A stretch of 64,000 nucleotides of DNA from Marinomonas sp. SBI8L (GTDB taxonomy: Bacteria; Pseudomonadota; Gammaproteobacteria; Pseudomonadales; Marinomonadaceae), in the NCBI RefSeq assembly GCF_001624705.1, contig NZ_JSEO01000009.1, forward strand, positions 1-64,000, given 5' to 3'. The notes under the pieces are model-generated. The model was not told where the DNA came from and did not search any database. It was given only the letters and a program-made list of their open reading frames with translations. The translations under genes were made by a program, and so were the position numbers. Below are positions 24,256-32,497 of this stretch, piece after piece; within the stretch, counting starts at the first letter, position 1, and each line of letters begins with the position of its first letter.

Positions 24256-25053
24256 GTGAGCGTGGAACAAAGGTTTGGTGGTATTAGGCGTTTATATGGT
24301 GTGAATGCTTATCAGTATTTTACTCAAGCACATGTTTGTGTTGTTGGTATTGGCGGTGTTGGTACTTGGGCTGCTGAAGCATTAGCAAGATCCGGCATAG
24401 GCCGAATTACACTCATAGATATGGATGATGTTTGTATCACCAATGTGAATCGTCAAATACATGCCCTGGATGGCAATATTGGCGCTGCTAAAGTCGATGC
24501 AATGTCACAAAGGATCAAGCTGATTAACCCTGATTGCCAAGTTGATGTGATAGAAGACTTCGTTACCCCTGATAGCGTCCAGGAGCACCTAGGGCGTGAT
24601 TATGACTATGTGATAGATGCCATAGACAGTATTAAGCCAAAGGCCGCTATGGTTGCCTGGTGCAAGCGTAACAAGGTTAAACTTATTACTGTTGGTGGTG
24701 CTGGTGGGCAGATCGATCCGACTCAAGTGCAAATTGCCGACCTTGCGAGAACTGAGCAAGACCCTCTTGCGGCCAAACTAAGAAACTTTTTACGCCGTCA
24801 TTATAATTTTACTCGTAATACCAAACGACGTTTTGATATTGAGTGTGTCTATTCCACTGAGCAGCTAAGATATCCCGCCACAGATGGCAGTGTCAGTACG
24901 GATAGAAGCAAGGCTCAAACAGGTGAAAAAATGGATTGTGACTCAGGCTTTGGTGCTTGTACCATGGTCACTGCAACCTTTGGTTTTGTTGCTGCTAGTC
25001 GAGTATTAGAGAAGCTGGCAAAGCAAGCGGATGAACTTGCACGACAAAGTTAA
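24256..25053 (+). CDS. tcdA: tRNA threonylcarbamoyladenosine dehydratase TcdA
   Basis: ATP-dependent E1-like enzyme that cyclises t6A37 of ANN-decoding tRNAs to ct6A. The 265-aa protein has the nucleotide-binding motif VVGIGGVGTWAAEAL (about 29-43), DMDDVCITNVNRQ and the later cysteine-containing CVYSTEQLRYP. The start is GTG 24256. In E. coli the enzyme (CsdL/YgdL) receives support from CsdA and CsdE; here csdE and csdA lie tail-to-tail with it, the stops being 6 bp apart, which supports the assignment. Confidence 0.93.
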   Translation: MSVEQRFGGIRRLYGVNAYQYFTQAHVCVVGIGGVGTWAAEALARSGIGRITLIDMDDVCITNVNRQIHALDGNIGAAKVDAMSQRIKLINPDCQVDVIEDFVTPDSVQEHLGRDYDYVIDAIDSIKPKAAMVAWCKRNKVKLITVGGAGGQIDPTQVQIADLARTEQDPLAAKLRNFLRRHYNFTRNTKRRFDIECVYSTEQLRYPATDGSVSTDRSKAQTGEKMDCDSGFGACTMVTATFGFVAASRVLEKLAKQADELARQS

Positions 25054-25059
25054 TGCTGA

Positions 25060-25458
25060 TTATTGTGTTAGTTCTTTTATTCTCGTAATTATGGCTAGAA
25101 TGCCATTGTTACGAGAGCTGGTGAGATAAGCTTCTAAGTTTAAATTATTAAGCTGAGAGAGAAGATCAAGCTGTTGAATTTGTTTGGAATTTAATCCTTC
25201 CACATAGGCTAAAATGATGGCTAAAAAGCCACGAATGAGTTTGGCATCACTGTCTGCCTGAAAGTGCCAAAGGCCCGTCACCTTATCTTTTTCTGCCGTT
25301 AGCCAAACTTGACTTTCGCAGCCTGTAACCGTGTTATGATTAGATTTTAAATCTGTATCTAAACGAGCTAATGTTTTGCTTATTTTGACTAATGCTCTAA
25401 AGCTCTCTTCCTTAGATTGGCACTGTCTGAAAGTATCTTTAATTTCGCTTGTGTTCAC
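25060..25458 (-). CDS. csdE: Cysteine desulfuration protein CsdE (SufE family)
   Basis: Sulfur acceptor that takes persulfide from CsdA. The 132-aa SufE-fold protein has the conserved cysteine at about residue 47 in TVTGCESQVWL and the downstream ADSDAKLIRGFLAIILA segment of the family. The start is GTG 25458 with GGA seven bases upstream. It lies 40 bp downstream of csdA in the same direction and converges with tcdA. SufE is the alternative, but the csdA partner and the tcdA neighbour favour CsdE. Confidence 0.88.
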   Translation of the reverse strand: MNTSEIKDTFRQCQSKEESFRALVKISKTLARLDTDLKSNHNTVTGCESQVWLTAEKDKVTGLWHFQADSDAKLIRGFLAIILAYVEGLNSKQIQQLDLLSQLNNLNLEAYLTSSRNNGILAIITRIKELTQ

Positions 25459-25498
25459 TTAAAAGTCCAAAATTCTTTATATATCAATTTACTAAGTC

Positions 25499-26713
25499 TT
25501 AATCAGCCAATAAATCTATGGCATCTAAAAGAGTCGCGACAAAGTGATCAGCATCTCTTTCATTGTTATAACATGCAAAAGAAGCCCTTAAGGTGCCACT
25601 TACGCCGAGTTGCGCCATTAATGGATGGGCACAATGGCTACCAGAACGAATGCCTACTCCTTTACTGTCTAAAAAGGCGTTCAGGTCCGTCACGTTAATA
25701 TTTTTAACGGAGAATGAAACAAGGGTGCTGTTAGAGGGTGAATAGACTTTAATGTCAGCCTCATTCATTAAAATTCGTCTGACACGATTGGCTAAGCTAA
25801 TCTCCCAATCCAATATGGCCTGTCTATCTTGTTGCATCAGAAACTCACAAGCAGAAGCGAGCCCTATTACACCTTCAATATGAGGCGTACCGGCTTCTAG
25901 ACGATAGGGCAGTTGGTTAAATTCAGTTTCGAGCAAGCTTACTTTTAATACCATCTCACCTCCTGTTTGCAGAGGTGTCAGCTTTTCTAGTGCTGTGGTT
26001 TTGCCATACAGCACACCAATGCCAGTCGGTGCGTACATTTTATGGCCTGAGAAAACGTAAAAGTCACAATCTAGTTGGGCCACATCTACAGGGTAATGAG
26101 CAACCGCTTGGGCTCCATCAATTAAGGTTAATGCGCCGACTCTTTTCGCTTCTTGAATGAGTTGCTCTAAGGGAAGTTTTACGCCGATAGCATTGGAGAT
26201 TTGAGTACAGGCTAGTATTTTGGTTTTATCGCTAAAATAGTGGGCATATTCAGCTTCCCACTCGGCATCTGAGGTAAATGGAATTGAACGTAGTATCGCC
26301 CCAGTTCTAAGTGCAAGTTGTTGCCAAGGGACCAGATTCGCGTGGTGCTCTAAACTAGAGATAAGGATTTCATCACCCGCCTTTAATTGTGACTCTAAGC
26401 CATAAGCGACCTGATTAATGGCTTCGGTAGCGCCTTTGCACCAGATCACATGGCTGTTTTCAGGTGCTTGTATGAAATCAGCTAGTGTCTGTCTTGCCTG
26501 CTCAAAAGCATTAGTCGCTTTATCACTTAAAAAGTGAGAACCACGATGCACATTAGCATTACTGGTTTGATAATAATTCATGATGGCATTTAGCACCGGC
26601 TCTGGCTTTTGCGTAGTCGCGGCATTATCTAAATAAACCAAGGGATGGCCATGGGCTAATTGAGACAGAATAGGGAACTGCTGACGTATGCTGATTGGGT
26701 CAAATGGCATCAT
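25499..26713 (-). CDS. csdA: Cysteine desulfurase CsdA
   Basis: PLP enzyme that removes sulfur from cysteine and passes it to CsdE. The 404-aa class V aminotransferase-fold protein has YLDNAATTQKP (about 27-37), the PLP-binding lysine in SGHKMYAPTG (K225) and the catalytic cysteine in RSGSHCAHP (C361), the group II (SufS/CsdA) arrangement. Two adjacent ATGs could start it (26713 or 26710). It forms a two-gene operon with csdE. SufS is excluded only by context, since no suf genes are near. Confidence 0.9.
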   Translation of the reverse strand: MMPFDPISIRQQFPILSQLAHGHPLVYLDNAATTQKPEPVLNAIMNYYQTSNANVHRGSHFLSDKATNAFEQARQTLADFIQAPENSHVIWCKGATEAINQVAYGLESQLKAGDEILISSLEHHANLVPWQQLALRTGAILRSIPFTSDAEWEAEYAHYFSDKTKILACTQISNAIGVKLPLEQLIQEAKRVGALTLIDGAQAVAHYPVDVAQLDCDFYVFSGHKMYAPTGIGVLYGKTTALEKLTPLQTGGEMVLKVSLLETEFNQLPYRLEAGTPHIEGVIGLASACEFLMQQDRQAILDWEISLANRVRRILMNEADIKVYSPSNSTLVSFSVKNINVTDLNAFLDSKGVGIRSGSHCAHPLMAQLGVSGTLRASFACYNNERDADHFVATLLDAIDLLAD

Positions 26714-26909
26714 GATGAATGAAAAGCTGTCCTTAAAAAAAACAAAAGCTGAGATAAAATTGTAACCTAGTTTGAATCTATCTGGCGCTATCTAATTTGT
26801 CTCTAAAGGTTTAAATAGAAATATTGCTTGATTCCAGCAGGCATTACTTGGTTTTTCCTAGTCTTTTAGATACAGTTTTATTAAATAATATTTTAAAAGG
26901 TACAAAGCC

Positions 26910-28400
26910 GTGGCTGAATTTCTTTATCAAGGACTAGTGGATTGGTTTCAAGATCAAGTAGAGCAAGGTAAGTTAACGGCTGGCGATAAGATGCCATCCT
27001 TGAGAAAATTGGCAAAAGAGCAGGGAATGAGCCTGAATACAGTAATTCATGGGTATGAGTTACTAAGCCAGCAGGGTTGGATTGAATCTCGCCCTAAATC
27101 TGGTTATTTCGTTTGCCACCAAAGCCAGGTTCGTCCCGCTATTATGTTAGCTGCAGATCATCCACATTACTTAAATAATAAAGATTCTATCTCATTAGAA
27201 GAGCAAGTGAGTTATCAGAAAGCGCTGATTTGTCAGACTAGCGAACTGTTAGAGCAAGATATCTTCTCTCTTAACCCTCACAATCTAAGTGTTCATCATC
27301 CTCAGGGTGAAACGCCAGTTCGTCAGGCGCTAAGCCATTACCTAGAGCAGCTTGGTGTTCAAACCAAGTTAGATCAACTTTGGTTAGCGAATAACCCAAG
27401 CCAGTTACTGATTCAAAGTCTGCAATCGCTTACTCAAGTGGGCGACAAGGTACTTATTCTGACTCCATGTGATTATAGATTAAGGAATACAGTCCAAGCC
27501 CTAGGTCGTGAGGCCGTGTGCCTAAATGCAGGGGAAAGAGGAGTAGACCTTGATGTGGTTGATAAAATCATCGAACAAGATGAGATTAAATTACTACTCT
27601 TCCCTAGCCAGTTTTCTTTTCCAGCAGGGCAAGCAATCAGTAACCTTAGCTTACGACGCTGGTATGCGCTGATTGAGAAGCACGAATTACCAATTATTGA
27701 ATGGGATTTATGCTCACATTTACCGAATAGACCACAAGCTGTTATGAGCTTAAAATCATTAGATCAAACGGGTTTGGTTGTATACATAGGTGGGTTTGAA
27801 GGTCTACATAATGCTTTGCCGAGTATTGCCTGGTTACAAGTAGGGCGTTATGAGAAACCATTAGCCCAAGCTTTGTCTGTGGCTGGTTTATGCCCGGGAG
27901 AAGACTTACAGCTGGCCTTGATCCCTTTGTTAAGCCAATCTCCTGTAAAAGCTTTTGCCGCCATGTCTCGGGCCATTTGGGCCAATGCTGAGAAAATGAA
28001 ATCAGCCTTAGAGAGGTTAAAACCTGGGCATCTATCTGCTGTTATTAATAAAGGCGGACATAGCTTATGGGTACGCAGTAATAGTCCAATAACAGCTAGT
28101 CAGTGGCAGACATATCGTGCGGCCCATTTACATGGCTTGATACCAGGTAATTTACTGAGTCTTGCTGAAGATGCCCAACATTGGTTTGCAGTAAATCTAA
28201 GCTTACATCAAACTCAGGCTAGCCTAGATTGGTTAGAAAAAGAATGCTTTACCAGTAAAGAAAAGCCTAAGGAAGAAGTGAGTACTTACAATAGTGACAC
28301 TAGCACAGAATCAACTAGCACGAATAATGAGCGAGAAAATAGCCCTGATGAGCCGGTTTATAACCCTATGCTAGATCTAATTAACCACGATTTCGGTTAA
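26910..28400 (+). CDS. MocR-type GntR-family regulator with degenerate aminotransferase domain
   Basis: A 496-aa fusion: N-terminal GntR winged helix (about 3-70; PSLRKLAKEQGMSLNTVIHG), a linker, then a fold-type-I aminotransferase-like domain (about 115-450). Normal MocR proteins bind PLP through the lysine of a GTFSK-type motif; here the matching stretch reads YIGGFEGLHNALPSIAWLQVG (about 292-312) and has no lysine. The usual EDDYD is EWDLC (264-268). PLP is therefore probably not bound as an aldimine. The C-terminal 45 residues are Ser/Thr/Glu/Asn-rich and look disordered. The start is GTG 26910 after AAAAGG. It is divergent from csdA (196 bp) and convergent with a LysR gene; the target is unknown. 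Confidence 0.85.
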   Translation: MAEFLYQGLVDWFQDQVEQGKLTAGDKMPSLRKLAKEQGMSLNTVIHGYELLSQQGWIESRPKSGYFVCHQSQVRPAIMLAADHPHYLNNKDSISLEEQVSYQKALICQTSELLEQDIFSLNPHNLSVHHPQGETPVRQALSHYLEQLGVQTKLDQLWLANNPSQLLIQSLQSLTQVGDKVLILTPCDYRLRNTVQALGREAVCLNAGERGVDLDVVDKIIEQDEIKLLLFPSQFSFPAGQAISNLSLRRWYALIEKHELPIIEWDLCSHLPNRPQAVMSLKSLDQTGLVVYIGGFEGLHNALPSIAWLQVGRYEKPLAQALSVAGLCPGEDLQLALIPLLSQSPVKAFAAMSRAIWANAEKMKSALERLKPGHLSAVINKGGHSLWVRSNSPITASQWQTYRAAHLHGLIPGNLLSLAEDAQHWFAVNLSLHQTQASLDWLEKECFTSKEKPKEEVSTYNSDTSTESTSTNNERENSPDEPVYNPMLDLINHDFG

Positions 28401-28420
28401 TCCATTTGAGCTGGCAGGCA

Positions 28421-29371
28421 TTAATGCTTGCCAGCTATTGGCTTCAAACTTTGATGGCGATGGTCAAAAGGGTCAATCGTTATTCCTGCTAACTCATCTA
28501 AAATCCATTTTTCAAATGCTTTAATACGTTCAATGCGAGGCGAAAACGCCTGATAATTCATGTAAAAAGTGAGGCTTTTACTAAAAGGAAATTGCGGCAA
28601 GATATGTACAAGTTCACCTGATTCTAGGTCATCTTGGATCATTATTTCTGGACAAATAAAAACGCCATGACCAGCTTTTACGGCGCTGATTCCCATATAC
28701 CAAGAACCTACTTCTGCCCAAAGCTTTTGTTTTACATTGGTATCAATGCCATATTCTGTAAAAAAAGCAGACCATGAGAACTCAGCTTCGTCAGCTTGTA
28801 TTAACCAGCACCTTAGTAAGTCGTCAATACTCTTAAATTTAATACTCTCAACGAGGGATTTTGAGGCAACTAAGACGAGGTTCGTTTCCAGCAGCTTTAT
28901 TTGCTGACAATCTTTTTGAGAGTCAATTTCTGTTGTAATGTCGATATCGGCATTACCGGCTCTTAAATCTTCTCTGTAGTCACAACAAAGCAATCTAGCC
29001 GTAATCTCATCATGCATAGCGGTAAAGCGCCAAAGCTTAGGCATCACCCAGCTAGAAGCAAAACTCTGCGGGCAAATGACACTGAGGTTACCTGCAAAAG
29101 GCTCGGCTTTGACTCTGTCTAGTCCTTTTCCTATTAGCTCAAAAGCATCGCCTAAATAGTCTGCAAGAATATGACCTTGAGTGGTGAGCTGCATATCACG
29201 GCCAGCGCGATAAAATAATTTATTACCTAAATGTTCTTCTAAGAGGCGTATCTGTTGGCTCACAGCAGCTTGGGAGACGAAAAGTTCTTGGGCTGCCTTG
29301 GTATAACTTAAGGTTTTGCTGGCGACAGCAAAGTAATGAATGGCTTTTAAATGTGTGACTCTAGTATCCAT
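28421..29371 (-). CDS. LysR-family transcriptional regulator
   Basis: A 316-aa regulator with an N-terminal helix-turn-helix (about 10-70; SYTKAAQELFVSQAAVSQQIRLLE) and a periplasmic-binding-like effector domain (about 95-300). The LPQFPFSKSLTFYMNY segment and general outline resemble the GcvA/AmpR-type subgroup. It is divergent from a small DUF1127-like gene with 107 bp between them, which is the usual place for LysR-controlled promoters. Effector unknown. Confidence 0.9.
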   Translation of the reverse strand: MDTRVTHLKAIHYFAVASKTLSYTKAAQELFVSQAAVSQQIRLLEEHLGNKLFYRAGRDMQLTTQGHILADYLGDAFELIGKGLDRVKAEPFAGNLSVICPQSFASSWVMPKLWRFTAMHDEITARLLCCDYREDLRAGNADIDITTEIDSQKDCQQIKLLETNLVLVASKSLVESIKFKSIDDLLRCWLIQADEAEFSWSAFFTEYGIDTNVKQKLWAEVGSWYMGISAVKAGHGVFICPEIMIQDDLESGELVHILPQFPFSKSLTFYMNYQAFSPRIERIKAFEKWILDELAGITIDPFDHRHQSLKPIAGKH

Positions 29372-29478
29372 AACTGAGCATCCATAAGTTTATCTTATTA
29401 TTGACGTTAGTTTTTAGCGTTCGTGTATTACGCTTCTCTTAGGCATGATTAAAAGCCTAAACACAAGGAGATGCAAGC

Positions 29479-29694
29479 ATGTACCCATTATTGATAAGTT
29501 TATTAGATGTTATTAAAAAAGCCTTTAAAGCCATTTTGAAAAATCTAGCTAAACACAATAATAACAACGATTTAAGTAGAGGAAATATATCTAAGAGAGA
29601 GTTTGATCAGCTGACAAACTTATCTAGTCATTTGCAAAAAGACATTGGCTTACCGCCTTATACGAGCCGCTCGAATAAAGGGGATTTATATTAA
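29479..29694 (+). CDS. Small DUF1127-like protein
   Basis: A 71-residue protein with a hydrophobic/amphipathic start (MYPLLISLLDVIKKAFKAIL), an Asn-rich spacer and a C-terminal half reading REFDQLTNLSSHLQKDIGLPP. That half resembles the DUF1127 (YjiS-like) pattern of an Arg/Leu helix followed by DIGL. AAGGAG sits 8 nt before the ATG, which strongly supports translation. Small DUF1127 proteins in alphaproteobacteria affect phosphate and RNA metabolism; nothing here fixes a role. It is divergent from a LysR regulator that may control it. Confidence 0.65.
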   Translation: MYPLLISLLDVIKKAFKAILKNLAKHNNNNDLSRGNISKREFDQLTNLSSHLQKDIGLPPYTSRSNKGDLY

Positions 29695-29732
29695 TATGAC
29701 TTTAAAGAAAGATAATAAGCAAAAATGTATGG

Positions 29733-29766
29733 ACTAAAACTCACTAGAATATCTAATGAGTTTTAG
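29733..29766. terminator. Hairpin, possible bidirectional terminator
   Basis: CTAAAACTCA and TGAGTTTTAG form a 10-bp stem, extendable by AGA/TCT, between the DUF1127-like gene and the convergent DsbA-family gene. The downstream sequence on the plus strand is CTTTTAAAG; on the minus strand it is TCCATACATTTTT. It probably ends one or both transcripts. Confidence 0.5.
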
Positions 29767-29781
29767 CTTTTAAAGAAAGTA

Positions 29782-30423
29782 TTAGGCGCTTTTTAATTGC
29801 GTTAAGGCTGCAAGAATATCTGTTAGCATTTGGTCCGCATTAAGATAGTCTAATGGAATTTGAATCATCTGATTTGCCATGACCAAGGCAATGGATGGAA
29901 AAGAGTTAAGCCCTAATTGACGCGCTATTTGAACTTCCTGTTCGAGTACCTCTGCTTTTTTACAGTGTTCCATGGCTTTTAAAAAACCGTCTTCCTTTAA
30001 TCCAATTTTAGCTGCACATTGCGCTAACGTATCTAGATCGGACGGGTTTTGTGCGTTGAGATAATAGGCTTGTTGTATTTGCGCTGACATCTCTTTTTCT
30101 AGATTTTGATCTCTTGCTACTAGGCAAGCTCGACAAGCAGGGTAGGTGGAGCGTCTAGGTTGGCAATCTTGCCAAAAGTTATGATTAAACTGAGTGCCTA
30201 ATTGGCTTTCGATCTGCTTCCAAACACCAGCTAGCTTGGTTTGCATAGGTAAGGGCATAGGTGCATTTGAATCAACAGCTAATCCACCTAACATTGGCTG
30301 GATTTGAATCTCCCCACTTTCAATATAGGGGGCAAGCGCTAATTGCAATGCTTTCCAAGTCGGTTGAAAGCCCCAACACCAACTACACATTGGGTCATAA
30401 CAATAAATCAAAGTAGCAGACAT
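29782..30423 (-). CDS. DsbA-family (FrnE-like) thioredoxin-fold protein
   Basis: A 213-aa protein with a CSWC active-site motif at 13-16 (YCYDPMCSWCWGFQPTW), a helical insert, and a cis-proline-type loop in LGLNSFPSIALV (about 170-180). There is no signal peptide, so it should act in the cytoplasm, as in FrnE/2-hydroxychromene isomerase-like DsbA relatives. The CxxC indicates a redox or isomerase role rather than glutathione-transferase chemistry. Substrate unknown. It converges with the DUF1127-like gene; aspC lies upstream on the same strand behind its own terminator. Confidence 0.8.
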   Translation of the reverse strand: MSATLIYCYDPMCSWCWGFQPTWKALQLALAPYIESGEIQIQPMLGGLAVDSNAPMPLPMQTKLAGVWKQIESQLGTQFNHNFWQDCQPRRSTYPACRACLVARDQNLEKEMSAQIQQAYYLNAQNPSDLDTLAQCAAKIGLKEDGFLKAMEHCKKAEVLEQEVQIARQLGLNSFPSIALVMANQMIQIPLDYLNADQMLTDILAALTQLKSA

Positions 30424-30514
30424 AGGTGAGAGTCCTTAGGTTCTTAACTAAATTAGATAAGGCAGAATAATGCTTAATGCCTACCTAGAACAAGTGAGAA
30501 ATTTATTGATGTGC

Positions 30515-30548
30515 AAAAAAAAGCAGCCCTTATAAAAGGACTGCTTTT
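30515..30548 (-). terminator. Rho-independent terminator after the aminotransferase gene
   Basis: On the minus strand AAAAGCAGTCCTT pairs with AAGGGCTGCTTTT (one G-U) and is followed by a run of T residues. It lies about 20 bp after the stop codon at 30570. Confidence 0.85.
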
Positions 30549-30569
30549 AAGACGCTTTAATCGTTTTAG

Positions 30570-31769
30570 TTAGTTGTTCTGAACAACGGCACTAATTGCA
30601 TCGCATAAAGGCTTAATATTCTCGTGAGTGATGCCAGCAACATTGATACGGCCTGAACCGACAATATAAATGGCAAACTCTTGTCTTAAACGGCTGACTT
30701 GATCGGGTGTTAAGCCTGAAAAAGAGAACATACCTTGTTGACGAGAGATGAAAGAGAAGTCTTGATCTACGCCGTTAGCTCTTAAAGTGCTAACAAACAG
30801 GCTACGCATCTCATGAATACGCTTACGCATACTTTCAAGCTCCATCTCCCATAAGCTACGCAGCGCTGGATCAGATAGAATTTCTGTCACAATGGCTGCA
30901 CCGTGAGCGGGTGGATTGGAGTAATTTGTTCGTATGGTTCGTTGTAACTGAGTAAAAGCGGCATCCACTTGTTCTGTGGTATCACAAACAAGCGTAATGG
31001 CGCCAACACGTTCATTGTACAAACCAAAGTTTTTAGAAAATGAGCTCGCAATTAGCATTTCTGGTACTTGCTGAGTAAAGGTTCTCAAGCCCTTCGCATC
31101 TTCTTCTAAACCTACGCCAAAACCTTGATAGGCAAAATCAAACAAAGGTAAGAAACCTTGTTTGCTGCAAAGGTTCGCTAATTGCTGCCATTGTTCTGTT
31201 GTTGGGTCTATGCCGGTTGGGTTGTGACAGCAGCCATGGAAAAGAACCACATCGCCTTCAGGGATTTGAGACAAGCTTGCAAGCATGGCTTCAAAATCTA
31301 GACTTTTATTCACGGCATCATAGTAGGCGTAGCTAGCCACTTCTAAACCGACAGATTGAAAAACGGCTTGATGGTTTGCCCAGGTTGGGTTGCTTACCCA
31401 AACGGTCGCATTGGGAATATGCTTTTTAATAAATTCGGCAGCAACACGAAGTGCGCCCGTTCCGCCAGGTGTATGGGCGGTGTGAGCTAGTTTTTTGGTA
31501 ATAATTGGATGGTCTTGGCCGAATAAAAGGCCTTGTACTGCTTCACGGTATTGAGATGTTCCTTCAATACTTAAATAACTTTTACTGGTTTCACTGGATA
31601 ATAATCTTTCTTCTGCTTGTTTAACGGCTTGCAGAATAGGTGTTTTACCTTGCTCATCTTTATATACACCAACCCCTAAATTGATTTTGTTAGGGCTAGT
31701 TTCATTAGCAAAAGACTCGTTTAAACCAAGAATAGGATCTGCTGGCGCAGCTTGAATGTTTTCAAACAT
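30570..31769 (-). CDS. Aromatic amino acid / aspartate aminotransferase
   Basis: PLP enzyme of the class I (I-alpha) group that exchanges amino groups between aspartate or aromatic amino acids and 2-oxoglutarate. The 399-aa protein has [18 protein letters not shown] near the N-terminus, [15 protein letters not shown] (about 176-190) and the PLP lysine K246 in [10 protein letters not shown]. It is complete. GGGGAG lies 5 nt before the ATG. AspC and TyrB cannot be told apart reliably from sequence by eye, so no symbol is given. Confidence 0.92.
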   Translation of the reverse strand: MFENIQAAPADPILGLNESFANETSPNKINLGVGVYKDEQGKTPILQAVKQAEERLLSSETSKSYLSIEGTSQYREAVQGLLFGQDHPIITKKLAHTAHTPGGTGALRVAAEFIKKHIPNATVWVSNPTWANHQAVFQSVGLEVASYAYYDAVNKSLDFEAMLASLSQIPEGDVVLFHGCCHNPTGIDPTTEQWQQLANLCSKQGFLPLFDFAYQGFGVGLEEDAKGLRTFTQQVPEMLIASSFSKNFGLYNERVGAITLVCDTTEQVDAAFTQLQRTIRTNYSNPPAHGAAIVTEILSDPALRSLWEMELESMRKRIHEMRSLFVSTLRANGVDQDFSFISRQQGMFSFSGLTPDQVSRLRQEFAIYIVGSGRINVAGITHENIKPLCDAISAVVQNN

Positions 31770-32090
31770 GGTGACTCCCCAAAAGGGTTACTCGCTCTAT
31801 TATAATTATTAATTGCGTGCTATTTAATTAGCGCTTTAAAAAACCTAGCTATGTTACTCCAACAGGTCTAGCACCGCTAGCAAATGTCTGCAGTGAATGG
31901 AAAGCGTATGTAAACGTAAGTGAATTGAATGTTTTTTTAGGGCGGAAAAGGCACCTTGCTGGGAAAAACAGCAATAGAAGGGAATGATGTTTCCATTTGT
32001 TACCTTATTATGCCTAAGGTAATTAAGATCACATCAAAAAGTGAGCGTCAGCCGTTATTAACTTGGCTTTTTTCGCTTGTCAGAGCGAAA
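31770..32090. other. 321-bp intergenic region upstream of the aminotransferase gene
   Basis: No coding frame with a credible start is visible. A stem TTTCGCT/AGCGAAA lies at about 32069-32092 near the end of the small gene at 32091, but without a T-run in the right direction. The stretch next to 31770 is AT-rich and should hold the promoter of the aminotransferase gene, though I cannot single out a hexamer pair. A small RNA cannot be excluded. Confidence 0.4.
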
Positions 32091-32288
32091 TTAGTTAATA
32101 TCCCATCCATTTGAAATGGAATCAGATAAGCTTTTTTGCTCTCGATAAGCTTCAATACCACGACGCGCTTTTAACATACGTACGCCGTCTTCTTTTTGTA
32201 GCTTCTCGTTTTTCTCATTATCAAAACTGATAGATGCGTGTAAAAGTTCTGTTTTTAGTTCACTTAACTCGGTAGCTAGTTTGTTCAT
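32091..32288 (-). CDS. Small charged protein, possibly PA3496-like
   Basis: A 65-aa hydrophilic protein with Lys/Glu-rich helices (MNKLATELSELKTELLHASI) and a C-terminal half, VRMLKARRGIEAYREQKSL followed by SDSISNGWDIN. This recalls the RRxIExxxExxxL...D pattern of the PA3496 family of small Pseudomonas proteins. AAGGA lies well placed before the ATG at 32288, so it is probably translated. It is divergent from uvrD. The family match is from memory and is tentative; the function is unknown. Confidence 0.55.
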   Translation of the reverse strand: MNKLATELSELKTELLHASISFDNEKNEKLQKEDGVRMLKARRGIEAYREQKSLSDSISNGWDIN

Positions 32289-32497
32289 CGTTTTTTCCTT
32301 TGATGTATTTCAATGACAATGAAATGCATAGATCACTGTCATCGACAGGTGAAAAAAGTCAAAATAGAGGTCAACAAGTTACAACACATAAAAAACCGTA
32401 AAATCGATCAAAAATCAACCACTATGGTAGTTTTTTTATGTGACAGAAAGATTAAATCAATTTTTAGCCACTTAATTAGCAAGGCGGAACCTGCTCA

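Noticed and set aside
32336-32348. CTGTCATCGACAG upstream of uvrD, considered as a LexA box
   Set aside because: The CTGT and ACAG halves are separated by 5 nt, not the 8 nt of an SOS box.
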